From contig VXUA01000013.1 in the NCBI GenBank assembly GCA_009837185.1, forward strand, positions 1-62,412: a DNA stretch of 62,412 bases, read 5' to 3'. The notes beneath the pieces are model-generated. The model was not told where the DNA came from and ran no database searches. It saw only the letters and a list, made by a program, of their open reading frames with translations. Each line of letters begins with the position of its first letter. The first letter of the stretch is position 1. The stretch is from Gammaproteobacteria bacterium (GTDB taxonomy: Bacteria > Pseudomonadota > Gammaproteobacteria > Pseudomonadales > Azotimanducaceae). Made by a program: the position numbers and the translations under genes. This document shows positions 17,685 to 26,621 of the stretch, one piece after another.

Positions 17685-18019
17685 TTGAGACGATACTCGG
17701 CATTCTCTTGATTTTTGTATTAGCACCAAACGATGACAAAGAGCACGATCCTGGGTTCGAATTCAAAAACTCTACGGTACCGGTAGAACGTCAAGTAGAG
17801 CAAGATGAGCATTCGGATGAAGATTGTCGATATACAGCTGAATCAATCCCCCACAGAGACCTAAGCGACTATGTGGTTCTTGAAGAGATCTCATCTGAAT
17901 CAACCGGCGAATTGAACGAGGAACGCTCCGAAATAACTGAACAAAAGGACTCTGAGAAAATTGAAGAAGTTCAAGATCAGTTAGAACTCACTAGCCCAAA
18001 CGAGGAAGAGCAAGACTAA
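17681..18019 (+). CDS. Small acidic membrane-anchored protein
   Basis: A 112-residue protein starting at GTG, which overlaps the stop of the PilL-like gene (GTGA); its own TAA overlaps the next ATG (TAATG). The tight coupling argues that it is real. The first 15 residues are hydrophobic (ETILGILLIFVLAP), and the rest is extremely acidic (many Glu and Asp, almost no aromatic residues), so it is probably an anchored, disordered protein. I recognise no family. Other ICEs usually have no such gene at exactly this spot, or have a different small one. It may bridge transfer proteins, but that is a guess. Confidence 0.55.
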   Translation: MIETILGILLIFVLAPNDDKEHDPGFEFKNSTVPVERQVEQDEHSDEDCRYTAESIPHRDLSDYVVLEEISSESTGELNEERSEITEQKDSEKIEEVQDQLELTSPNEEEQD

Positions 18020-18774
18020 TGCAAAGGGCAATATTCATTTACCTGTGCTTCTTTGGTACGTTGATCGGCGCAATCGAACGAGAAACAACAACTACGATCA
18101 ATACTTCAAGTAATTTGTTAGAAGAGACAAATGTTAAGTTATCGCTTCTTGATCAATGGGAACTCACAGAACAGGAATGGAACAGATACGAAGAACTCAT
18201 GCAAGGAATCCGAGGGCGATTGAGCCAGTCGAACATCTCTCCCATCGAAGTACTAGGGATTCACGCGCGTTCGGAGACAGAGCGCTCACACTATGCGCGA
18301 CTCTGGGCTCGCATGATGCGGGAAGATGCGATACGAGTACTACAGTTCCAGCGCGCTTACGATATCGAAGCAACGGCGTTAAACGAAGACGAGCCATTGA
18401 TTGATGTGAGTCTCCTCCCTGAGCCCACCGATGACAAAGAATCGATACTCACCGATTCCGATCGAGTGTTGGTGTTCTTGAGTCTCGACTGTACTTTGTG
18501 CGACATCGTGTTTGACGAAGTCTACAACCTCATTCCCAAACTGAATGGTATTGATCTTTATTTCGTTGACTCGAACGAGAAAGATGAGAAACGAATTCAA
18601 GATTGGGCTAAATCTCGAGCCATCGACATTAAGCACGTCCAATCTGGTCAAGTAACTATCAACTTTGACAATGGGCTATTGGAATCAATCGACGCAGACG
18701 CTAAGTCTTTGCCAAGTTTAAAACTTCTGAACGACGATGAGACCAAATCCTTGAGGCTTGACCAACTACCTTGA
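18019..18774 (+). CDS. ICE protein, TIGR03759 family
   Basis: A 251-residue exported protein with a signal sequence. LLDQWELTEQEWNRYEELMQG (about 43-63, shown in part), the following ARSETERSHYARLWARM and VLQFQRAYD match TIGR03759 (PFL_4693 family). The C-terminal half resembles a thioredoxin-like fold: VLVFLSLDCTLCDIVFDEV, where TLCD gives a CTLC pair (Cys-x2-Cys) at about residues 155-158. In relatives the protein works in the T4SS periplasmic part, possibly aiding disulfide formation; that role is inferred. It overlaps the previous gene and precedes traD by 86 bases. A lytic transglycosylase gene often lies between these two in relatives and is absent here. Confidence 0.85.
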   Translation: MQRAIFIYLCFFGTLIGAIERETTTTINTSSNLLEETNVKLSLLDQWELTEQEWNRYEELMQGIRGRLSQSNISPIEVLGIHARSETERSHYARLWARMMREDAIRVLQFQRAYDIEATALNEDEPLIDVSLLPEPTDDKESILTDSDRVLVFLSLDCTLCDIVFDEVYNLIPKLNGIDLYFVDSNEKDEKRIQDWAKSRAIDIKHVQSGQVTINFDNGLLESIDADAKSLPSLKLLNDDETKSLRLDQLP

Positions 18775-18795
18775 GCAATGTCATGCTTAACACTC

Positions 18796-18824
18796 TTGAC
18801 AAGCTTACGTATAGCATGTTTTAT
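18796..18824 (+). promoter_or_regulatory. Candidate internal promoter for traD
   Basis: TTGACA at 18796-18801 is a perfect -35 box and TTTTAT at 18819-18824 a moderate -10 box, separated by 17 bases. The -10 box ends 36 bases before the traD ATG. This is in the only sizeable gap of the block. Confidence 0.4.
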
Positions 18825-18860
18825 TGACACACAAGAGATTTAAGCAATGTGCTTAAATAG

Positions 18861-20888
18861 ATGAAATTTCCGGTCGAAGCACTCTTACGCGCTCCTGTAG
18901 AACTCTGGTCGGCGTTTGTTTGCTGCGCTATGAGCTTCGCACTCTTGATTTTTGGTAGCGAATTACTGCTCCCGAGATCGATCACTTATGTCGCTGCGGT
19001 TGTGATTGCATGTCTAGGGTGCTATCGATTCGTTGGCGGCCTGTACGTCATCGCTTATCAAACATGTTTATCCAATTCTACCCCCTGGTCGCTATCGTTC
19101 GCGCGCATCCCAAAGCAAAAGGGGTTCTTGTATTTAGGTAGTGGTTTTCGTTGGACCTACAAACATACGCAACGTCTCAAAGATACCGAGATTCCAGAGG
19201 CGCAACAGTATCTCACAACGAAATGGACGAGATTAATGGGAAATTTTCAATGTGTTTGCTCAAAACAAGACTTGACAAAGTCGGTCAAACATCTTTCTAT
19301 GAGTGGAAACGTAAGACTACACGGCGTCGAACTTCGGAAACAGAACGTCTGGTTGAACTCTCAAGATCGAGTTGGACACACGCTCGTAGTTGGAACGACT
19401 AGGGTCGGTAAAACTCGCTTGGCTGAATTATTAATAGCACAAGACATTCAGATGGGAGAAGTGGTCTTTGTCTTTGATCCGAAGGGGGATATCGAATTAT
19501 TGCAGCGAGTATATACCGAGGCTTATCGTGCTGGAAGACAAGATCAGTTGCACGTGTTTCATCTTGGATATCCAGAGGTATCGTGTCGATACAACGCCAT
19601 CGGTAGATTCTCTCGAATCACCGAAGTTGCGACGCGCATTGCCAATCAGTTACCAGGCGGAGGTAGTTCCTCTGCGTTCAAGGAATTCGCTTGGCGTTTT
19701 GTGAACATCATCGCGCGAGCATTACACGAACTGCGGCAAGTGCCCGACTACCGTAAGATTCGGCAGTACATCAATGACATTGAACCGTTGTTTGTCGAAT
19801 ATGCACAAAGTCTGCTGAGTCGAACTCAACCAGCTGGTTGGGCAGGGGATATCAAACAGATTGCGCGCTCATTGAACGATCGAAATTTAACGAGTGCTTT
19901 GAAGGGTAGGGATCCAACCGCTGTTGCACTCTACAAGTACGTACAAAAGAAAAACATCGACGACCCAGTCCTTGAAGGATTGGTTTCGGCGTTTAAATAC
20001 GATCGAACCTATTTTGACAAGATTGTGAGTTCCGTAGGACCATTGATGGAAAAACTCACTACCGGTGCAGTTGCTGATCTTATAGCCCCCACCGTCTCCG
20101 ACGATCCTCGTCCGATTTTCAGTTGGTTGGACGTCATTCGCAATAAAGGTATCGTTTACGTAGGTCTCGACGCACTATCCGACACCACTGTTGCCGCTGC
20201 TGTTGGAAATTCAATGTTCGCCGATCTTGTATCAATAGCGGGGTACCTTTACAAGTATGGCATTAACGGGGAGAAAGAGATCTACGTCGAACCACCGAGA
20301 GTCTGCATTCATGCGGACGAATTCAACGAACTCATCGGTGATGAATTTATTCCATTGCTTAACAAAGCCGGTGGTGCTGGATATCAAGTGACCGCCTACA
20401 CCCAAACGATTTCAGACCTAGAGGCGAGGGTAGGGAGTAAAGCAAAGACTGGCCAGATCTTGGGAAATTTCAATAGTCTCGTCATGCTCCGAGTTAAAGA
20501 ACTTGCGACTGCTGAATATCTCACGAAACAATTACCTCAAATCCAAGTTCGGGGCCTGAGAACTTCATCAAGCGCATCAGACACAGATACAAATCGGCTC
20601 AGCACAGAATTTAGCTCTCGAACCGATGATCAACTTACCATGTCAGATACTCCTCTATTAACTGCTCCAAATTTAATGGGGTTGCCGCGAGGTCATGCGT
20701 TTGCGATTCTTGACGGTAATAGCCTTTGGAAGGTGCGCTTCCCGCTACCCCAAAAGAGCGATTCCTTTGCCCCTAGCAGTATTGAAGGAGTATTTGAAGC
20801 GTTGCACTCGAGTTATAAGAGGAGACGTCAAGATCCTCTCGCTCAACCGAAAATCTCTGAGGACAGAGCAGAAAAACTCGACAAATAA
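18861..20888 (+). CDS. traD: Conjugative coupling factor TraD (SXT/TOL type)
   Basis: A 675-residue T4SS coupling protein. Two transmembrane helices lie in the first 75 residues (about 13-35 and 38-60). The Walker A motif GTTRVGKTRL is at about 177-186 and the Walker B segment VCIHADEFNEL at about 481-491. The sequence VFVFDPKGD, following Walker A, and GYQVTAYTQT are typical of TIGR03743/VirD4-like ATPases. It would bring the relaxase-DNA complex to the transfer channel at the inner membrane. The gene is followed by TIGR03747 after 14 bases, as in related ICEs. Length is close to the family norm. Confidence 0.92.
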   Translation: MKFPVEALLRAPVELWSAFVCCAMSFALLIFGSELLLPRSITYVAAVVIACLGCYRFVGGLYVIAYQTCLSNSTPWSLSFARIPKQKGFLYLGSGFRWTYKHTQRLKDTEIPEAQQYLTTKWTRLMGNFQCVCSKQDLTKSVKHLSMSGNVRLHGVELRKQNVWLNSQDRVGHTLVVGTTRVGKTRLAELLIAQDIQMGEVVFVFDPKGDIELLQRVYTEAYRAGRQDQLHVFHLGYPEVSCRYNAIGRFSRITEVATRIANQLPGGGSSSAFKEFAWRFVNIIARALHELRQVPDYRKIRQYINDIEPLFVEYAQSLLSRTQPAGWAGDIKQIARSLNDRNLTSALKGRDPTAVALYKYVQKKNIDDPVLEGLVSAFKYDRTYFDKIVSSVGPLMEKLTTGAVADLIAPTVSDDPRPIFSWLDVIRNKGIVYVGLDALSDTTVAAAVGNSMFADLVSIAGYLYKYGINGEKEIYVEPPRVCIHADEFNELIGDEFIPLLNKAGGAGYQVTAYTQTISDLEARVGSKAKTGQILGNFNSLVMLRVKELATAEYLTKQLPQIQVRGLRTSSSASDTDTNRLSTEFSSRTDDQLTMSDTPLLTAPNLMGLPRGHAFAILDGNSLWKVRFPLPQKSDSFAPSSIEGVFEALHSSYKRRRQDPLAQPKISEDRAEKLDK

Positions 20889-20902
20889 TCTCGTCTTAGA
20901 TC

Positions 20903-21616
20903 GTGAAAAACAGCAATCTCAAAGTCAATCCGTTTCTGAGCGCGTTGGGAAGTGTTCTTAAAACGATTTCCTTTGTAATTGGTACGTTCATTCTTGCAAC
21001 GATCTTGGAGTGGGGTGGAATGCATTCTTGGTGGAAGAACGCAAGTGAAACTCGTCTATATGAGCGCACTCAACTTGAAATCCATAGACTTGAAGGCTCT
21101 ATTGGTACGAGATTGGAAAAGCACTGGTTTCTACGTGCTACTTCGTACTGTTCAGCTTTGAGCGATCGTCTCCTTGTACCTATCGAACAGTATCTTGAAG
21201 CTCAGCAGCAAGAACTAGAAGAGACGCCACAGTCTATGTCTTCCGTAGTTAACGCTACGGCACACATCCGACACGCAATCAACTCGCATCTTGTGGAAGG
21301 TATTGAAGTCTATCGTGCATGGTCGTTTCGCATGCTGACGTTCATGTTCGGAATCGTATCGATATCACCATTGCTATTTGTAGGGCTAATCGACGGATTG
21401 GTTAGGAGAGAAGTTCGCCGTTGGGGAGGAGGACGTGAGAGTGCATGGATTTTTACCTTTGCCAGTAAATCTTTATTCCCTACGTTCATATTATTCTTGG
21501 GAATTTATGCACTCTGGCCTTGGAGTATTTCGTTTGTATGGATAAATAGTCTAATGGGAGTGTGTTGGGGCGTTGCCCTCTTCCTTGCAATCGCAAAGTT
21601 CAAGAAGTACTTGTAA
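20903..21616 (+). CDS. ICE membrane protein, TIGR03747 family (DUF4400)
   Basis: A 237-residue integral membrane protein starting at GTG, 14 bases after traD. It has four hydrophobic segments (about 16-37, 145-168, 192-212 and 215-232) and a soluble loop between the first and second. The central GLIDGLVRREVRRWGGGRESAWIF motif, shown here in part, is the hallmark of TIGR03747/DUF4400 proteins next to TraD in ICEs. Its role is likely to be inner-membrane assembly of the coupling complex, but is not established. It is the last gene of the first transfer block; in relatives the RAQPRD gene would follow, whereas here 27 kb of cargo intervenes. Confidence 0.88.
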   Translation: MKNSNLKVNPFLSALGSVLKTISFVIGTFILATILEWGGMHSWWKNASETRLYERTQLEIHRLEGSIGTRLEKHWFLRATSYCSALSDRLLVPIEQYLEAQQQELEETPQSMSSVVNATAHIRHAINSHLVEGIEVYRAWSFRMLTFMFGIVSISPLLFVGLIDGLVRREVRRWGGGRESAWIFTFASKSLFPTFILFLGIYALWPWSISFVWINSLMGVCWGVALFLAIAKFKKYL

Positions 21617-21693
21617 GGCTGTCAGGACAGCAATTTGGGAAGTGTCCTAGCGAATCGTTGCTGCCGTGAGGCAGAATGAACGACTAACTAGAC

Positions 21694-21720
21694 AACCCGC
21701 GTTTATTAGATAAACGGGTT
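21694..21720. terminator. Bidirectional hairpin terminator
   Basis: AACCCG-(CG)-TTTAT at 21694-21706 pairs with ATAAACGGGTT at 21710-21720, with a two-base bulge. It lies between the convergent ends of the TIGR03747 gene and a WAxxDP protein gene, where a two-way terminator is expected. Confidence 0.5.
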
Positions 21721-21742
21721 CTTGATAGTAAATCAGTGACTA

Positions 21743-23674
21743 TTAGTACCCATGGTAAGAGTCTGGAACGTTAATTCCTTCCTCTTCGACTTTTATCAAC
21801 AACTCACGGTCTTCATCAGTTAGGTATTCTTTCAGGCGATCGGTCTGGTCGTCATCATATAGGTTAGAACTTAGATTACTAGCGAGTTGCGTGGTTGCTA
21901 TTCGCGATCGCGCCATCTCCGAGGGTAACATGTCGAGCCTCGCAAATATTGACTCAGGATCTCTCATAACGTTAATGTTTGAGCCTACGCTGGTATAGTA
22001 AAGTATTTGATCTTCTCCGGAAAATTCTTCGCCGTTCGCGATCGCCTCATCTAGCCGTTCATTCCGTACTAACGAGTGTCCAACGTCTGTATAAGCAGAT
22101 AATTTAGTCGGTCCCCCTCGAACTAAAGGAAGTAGTTTCATGGCATCTTCGAGGTTTCGAAAAGCAAGTATGTTTATTACAGTCGCTTCTAATCCAAGTT
22201 CTTCATCACCACCGACACCGACGGGTTGATCTCGAGCGACCTCAAAGGCAGTTTGAAAATCCTTGTTGGTCATTTCTGAAATGATGATATGTATCAGAGT
22301 AGGTCTCTGGGATTCTGTGGAAGGGTCAGTTAGAACCCAGTCTAGTGCTGCAACTCCGTCTTTACGACTCCAATAGTTTGCTATCGTGCGTGCGGCTGCT
22401 TCTTTAGAACTGTTGTTCTCGATTTTATCATACATTGCTCGCGCTGCTTGTGGCGACTCTTTAACTAAGTCAAAAATGAGTGTTGCGCGAGCGATATCTT
22501 GTACGTCGTTGGGGAATTTTCCCAATGAATCCATCAGATGTTGGGCATCATTGCTGACCCACGCACTAAATAGCGTTTTAGTAAGATCCTCTCGTTCACT
22601 AGGGGGCTCCAAAATTGATATACGTTCCCAAGCGGCGACTGGATCTCTCTCAGCCCACGAGTATAAGACTGAAGAGGCCGGATTCGAGAATCCAACATTT
22701 GGTAGAGTTATCGCGTATTCGAACGTTGATTTAGCATCCTTTAGCTCCGCAACACGCAGTAATAGATACGTTAATTGATCTCGTAATCCTTGATCCTCGA
22801 TCACCTCGGTTATTCTCGGGATGGCACTTACCCCAATTTCTTTGATCCAAGCCTCAGCAATATTCGTAATACGCCTTAAATTTTCGTACGTCAACCGGGT
22901 TGGATCCCTAGCGAGTTCATTCCAAGACTGTTCAGGATGTCTCGCGTCTTCAATAAAGAGATTTTTTTCTGCAAGGTCAGCAATATATTGTTCGTTTTTA
23001 AATCGTTCAGCGAGTGTTTTCAGTTCATCTATGGGGAGCACAGAGCTTTGTGCGTCCAATACTCCATCTGAGGCAGTCATCCTCAAGTCGGAGTCTGAAA
23101 AACTATTTACAAAGTTCGTAGCTCGTTCTAAATTCACAGAAGCCCATTCACTGGCAATACCGTACGCAAGTTTCCTTTGTGTGTCTTCATTCAAGCCCCA
23201 GAAAATTGAGTGAACTTTTTCCTCATTGAAATGAACAAGCTTAGACATTAGGATCAAAAGTGCATCGGTTCTCCAATTTTGAGTCGTCGCGTCGAATTCA
23301 AAGTCGACGATTTCGTCAATGAGGAACACGAGACGATCTTCATCTAGTCGATTCGCGAGTTCATATAGAGTAGAAAAACGCAGAAATCTGCTCGAGTGTT
23401 TGTCCAACAAATCCGAAAATTTTCTGATGGTCGTTGAGTCAGGTGTGCTGTCTGCCGACTCACTGTTTAGATTGGAACTGCTGGATGATTCTGATGAAGG
23501 TGGTGGACTGCTCGTGTTAGGGTCTACGGGATCTTCAGTTCTCTTTGCCGGTAAAACAAAGTAAACTGCTATGAGTACTACTGCAGTAAGGGTAGCCCCC
23601 AATACTAACGACAATACGTCTGGGAATTTCTTGGTTGCTTGTGGAGTTGCTTTCATGGGTTGAAATTTTCCCAA
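21743..23674 (-). CDS. Membrane-anchored WAxxDP-repeat protein, copy 3
   Basis: A 643-residue protein, third member of the family at 9504-13129. An N-terminal transmembrane helix (about residues 18-42) is followed by a Pro/Ser linker (about 50-75) and a long helical repeat domain: SEWASVNLERATNFV, YSWAERDPVAAWERI, SAWVSNDAQHLMDSL, NYWSRKDGVAALDWV. The repeats imply an alpha-solenoid outside the inner membrane. Like copies 1 and 2 it is on the minus strand next to an R-M module. Its final residues end the gene only about 25 bases from the terminator hairpin. No catalytic motif was seen. Function unknown. Confidence 0.65.
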   Translation of the reverse strand: MGKFQPMKATPQATKKFPDVLSLVLGATLTAVVLIAVYFVLPAKRTEDPVDPNTSSPPPSSESSSSSNLNSESADSTPDSTTIRKFSDLLDKHSSRFLRFSTLYELANRLDEDRLVFLIDEIVDFEFDATTQNWRTDALLILMSKLVHFNEEKVHSIFWGLNEDTQRKLAYGIASEWASVNLERATNFVNSFSDSDLRMTASDGVLDAQSSVLPIDELKTLAERFKNEQYIADLAEKNLFIEDARHPEQSWNELARDPTRLTYENLRRITNIAEAWIKEIGVSAIPRITEVIEDQGLRDQLTYLLLRVAELKDAKSTFEYAITLPNVGFSNPASSVLYSWAERDPVAAWERISILEPPSEREDLTKTLFSAWVSNDAQHLMDSLGKFPNDVQDIARATLIFDLVKESPQAARAMYDKIENNSSKEAAARTIANYWSRKDGVAALDWVLTDPSTESQRPTLIHIIISEMTNKDFQTAFEVARDQPVGVGGDEELGLEATVINILAFRNLEDAMKLLPLVRGGPTKLSAYTDVGHSLVRNERLDEAIANGEEFSGEDQILYYTSVGSNINVMRDPESIFARLDMLPSEMARSRIATTQLASNLSSNLYDDDQTDRLKEYLTDEDRELLIKVEEEGINVPDSYHGY

Positions 23675-24069
23675 TTTGACAAGAGATTATTAAATATCAG
23701 TCGTACTCATATTGTACCTTGCGTTGCTGTTCATATAGTCGTGGTGACCGATAGTTCACTATTGGTGAAATCAGCTCGATTGAGAGAGAATCGGGCAACT
23801 GGTAATACCGATTAAATTTCGGAGACACGCAACTCATGAAGGTTTCTTCAGTTTGAATTTTGACTCCGAGAGATCAGTAGAACGACGTTCATTGATGCGT
23901 ACGAATTGGATACTGTTCAATCGTATTTTCCGTAAAATACAATATTAACATGTAGTCAAAAGTTTTCACTACTCTATATAAGTAGTAGCCAATTAGATGT
24001 CGTGAACTACTTGGGCAATTGCAGAATTGAGAATGTTTACAGTTTCGGAGTAAAACAAACGGACTTCAA
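23675..24069. other. Divergent promoter region with palindrome
   Basis: The gap separates the minus-strand WAxxDP gene from the plus-strand R-M pair. It is AT-rich and holds the palindrome ACTACT-CTATATA-AGTAGT (23968-23986). No coding frame is supported. Confidence 0.45.
23968..23986 (+). promoter_or_regulatory. Palindromic operator-like site
   Basis: ACTACT at 23968-23973 and AGTAGT at 23981-23986 frame the -10-like TATATA (23975-23980). A palindrome over a promoter upstream of a methyltransferase gene resembles autoregulatory or controller sites, but no regulator gene is visible at this locus. Confidence 0.4.
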
Positions 24070-25554
24070 ATGGAGACTCATGAACCGGAGAGCATGAACG
24101 GCCAGAAGACTTTAGGACAATATTTCACTCCTGAGCCTGTTGCGCGATCGTTGGTGGCGTGGGCCAAGAGGTCTCAGAAGGATCGTATGCTAGATCCATC
24201 GTGTGGAGACGGAATATTCCTCGCGCTTCACAAAAGGAGCGTTGGCGTCGAACAGGATCATCGAATCTACTCTAGAGCCGTGGCGAATGCACCTTGGGCA
24301 TTGGTGCACGAAGGGAATTTCTTTACCTGGGCGAATTCGACGGTAGAACGGTTTGACTTTGCCACTGGTAATCCTCCTTTCATCCGATATCAACACTTCT
24401 CCGGTCGTACTCGCCAAACGGCTTTAGATTTGTGTCGGACACTCGGAGCAAGTTTTTCGGGGCTGACGTCTTCTTGGGCACCCTTTCTCGTTGTTACCGC
24501 TAATCTTCTTAAACCGGGAGGACGCTTGGCGTTTGTAGTTCCGGCCGAAATCGGACATGCGCCATACGCCCAACCTCTTCTAACCTATTTAAAGCAACAT
24601 TTTCGAACTGTACACTTTGTAGCAGTTAAAGAGAAGCTGTTTCCAAAACTCTCTGAAGATGTATGGCTTCTTTATGCTGATGGGTATGCCGACACGCAAA
24701 AAACGTGTACGCTCAAATTTACTGTTCTGAATACGTTTAGACCTTCAGCAACTCCACCGAAGAGTGGGACGAAATTAGATTTTTGCGAGCTGGAACACTG
24801 GCGTGGACGACTACGGCCATTTCTTCTACCTCCTGTTCTAAGAAAGTTATATCTTTCTCTTGTGCAATCGAGCGAGACGGTACGACTTGGAGACATTGCA
24901 AAGGTTGGTATTGGATACGTTACGGGTGCGAACGACTTTTTCCATCTCCGTCCGTCCGCCGTGGAACGATTGAAAATCCCGTGGAGCTTTCTTCAGCCAA
25001 CCGTTCGAGCTGGTCGATTTTTACCCTCTGTAGCCGTGACTCCAAAAACGGTTGCAAATTGGCTTGATAGAGATGAGCCATCACTGTTGTTGAAGTTAGC
25101 TAGCACGAAAGATTTACCAAAGTCTGTAAAAAGATATTTAAACACCAAAGGAGCTAGACAGGCACAAGCTGCGTACAAGTGTCGAACCAGAACTCCTTGG
25201 TACTCGGTACCCAACGTATCAATCCCCGATGGATTCCTATCCTACTTGAGTAGTACAGGACCTATGCTCGTAGCCAATCGTGCTGATTGCTCCTGTACTA
25301 ACTCAGTTCATGCGGTTCGTTTATCTAACGGCATTCGATTCGATTCTGTGCAGCGAGTCTGGTCTCACGATCTAGTTACCCTAAGCACCGAACTTGAAGG
25401 ACATCCTTTAGGCGGAGGACTGCTAAAGCTAGAACCTAGGGAAGCATCCCGAGTTTTGGTACCAATGCAGTTGAAATTAAATTCTTCCGAGCACTCTGAT
25501 CTCCGAGAGGGAGTTAATTTGTTACGATCTTGGAGGCACAGTGCCTCGTCCTGA
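24070..25554 (+). CDS. N6-adenine DNA methyltransferase of second R-M system
   Basis: A 494-residue gamma-class enzyme. It has the LGQYFTPEPVARSLV N-terminal signature, motif I MLDPSCGDGIFL (about 39-50) and motif IV ATGNPPFIRYQ (about 98-108). The C-terminal half (about 270-494), beginning with a KVGIGYVTGANDFFHL segment, should be the target-recognition part. The start has two possible ATGs (24070 and 24094). The stop overlaps the following nuclease gene start by 14 bases, which marks a coupled R-M pair. It is related in architecture to the enzyme at 15583 but longer by about 120 residues. Confidence 0.85.
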   Translation: METHEPESMNGQKTLGQYFTPEPVARSLVAWAKRSQKDRMLDPSCGDGIFLALHKRSVGVEQDHRIYSRAVANAPWALVHEGNFFTWANSTVERFDFATGNPPFIRYQHFSGRTRQTALDLCRTLGASFSGLTSSWAPFLVVTANLLKPGGRLAFVVPAEIGHAPYAQPLLTYLKQHFRTVHFVAVKEKLFPKLSEDVWLLYADGYADTQKTCTLKFTVLNTFRPSATPPKSGTKLDFCELEHWRGRLRPFLLPPVLRKLYLSLVQSSETVRLGDIAKVGIGYVTGANDFFHLRPSAVERLKIPWSFLQPTVRAGRFLPSVAVTPKTVANWLDRDEPSLLLKLASTKDLPKSVKRYLNTKGARQAQAAYKCRTRTPWYSVPNVSIPDGFLSYLSSTGPMLVANRADCSCTNSVHAVRLSNGIRFDSVQRVWSHDLVTLSTELEGHPLGGGLLKLEPREASRVLVPMQLKLNSSEHSDLREGVNLLRSWRHSASS

Positions 25555-26389
25555 TCGTTGTCGTTGGATCACGCTAAATGATGCGATTAAAAATTTTGTT
25601 TCCGAAACTCACTCGACTGAGAGTGCTAGACATATAAAACCACTCCATTGGCATGTAGCATGTCGCTTAGTATTGGAAGGTGGTTTTCATCCAGATGATG
25701 TTACTCCTAGACCTCCTTTTACTGCGGAGAAAACAAAAACCGGCTATTTTCTTCATTATGTGTCGAGTGAAGGGGAAGGTCGCGAGTGCACTCTGTTAGG
25801 AGGCCTCAAAACAAAAAAAGTAGATGTAGTAGTGGCAAAACAAGGAATCGGTCCTGTAATTGCTATATCCTTGAAAGGCACCATAAAAGCGTTTCGAAAT
25901 CTTACAAATAGAATGGAAGAAGCAGCCGGAGATTGCACGAATCTGCACATATCGTATCCCGCGCTCGTTTACGGATTTCTTCATGTACTAAAAGCAAATA
26001 GAGAGAGTAAGAGTGTTAGATCCAACGATGTTTTTGTTCATACCGATGATCGAATTGCCGATCAAATTGTTCGTTACCACGATGTCATGTCTCGATTAAC
26101 TGGTCGTAACGATGTTCGCGCAGAGGTTAGCAGATATGAAGCTGTTTCGATCTTAGCAGCGAATGCTCAACGTAATCAACACGGAGAAATCTTTGAATCT
26201 TATCCCCAACAGGACAGTCCTCTTCATTTCAATCGATTTATGAGAGATCTCTATAGAAACTATGATGAACGATTTGTGTATGCTGCACCTGCTCTTTCCA
26301 GCACGACGCGCAGGTTGGAATGGCGTTCAGACTCATTGGCTCTGACTGATTTGAATATTATTGACTTTCCACCAAGAACCAAAAGGTAA
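25541..26389 (+). CDS. Probable type II restriction endonuclease
   Basis: A 282-residue protein starting at GTG inside the methyltransferase gene. A PD-(D/E)xK-like core is seen in KKVDVVVAKQGIGPVIAISLKGT (about residues 86-108, shown here in part): an Asp in one strand and S-x-K in the next, where many nucleases have E-x-K. The rest is mixed alpha/beta without other clear motifs. Overlap with an adenine methyltransferase is the main reason for the call. I do not recognise a named endonuclease family and cannot predict the site. Replacing the usual Glu by Ser is known in some active restriction enzymes, so it need not mean loss of function. Confidence 0.65.
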   Translation: MPRPDRCRWITLNDAIKNFVSETHSTESARHIKPLHWHVACRLVLEGGFHPDDVTPRPPFTAEKTKTGYFLHYVSSEGEGRECTLLGGLKTKKVDVVVAKQGIGPVIAISLKGTIKAFRNLTNRMEEAAGDCTNLHISYPALVYGFLHVLKANRESKSVRSNDVFVHTDDRIADQIVRYHDVMSRLTGRNDVRAEVSRYEAVSILAANAQRNQHGEIFESYPQQDSPLHFNRFMRDLYRNYDERFVYAAPALSSTTRRLEWRSDSLALTDLNIIDFPPRTKR

Positions 26390-26621
26390 CGGTTCAATGT
26401 TGGACAGTTGAAATCTCGTTGATCACGCAAAGTTTAGCAACGAAATTTTTCGGTCAAATTTTTACGCATTCAACACAAAATCAGTGTGGACGTTTCGTCG
26501 CGAATATAGATAAGAGGGTACTCTTGGATGGGTACCTAGCGTTCGCTCCTTAATTATCAGAGGATCACAAAATCCTTCAATTTGAAGAGTTGAGAAATCC
26601 ATAGGAACATCTACCCACTTC

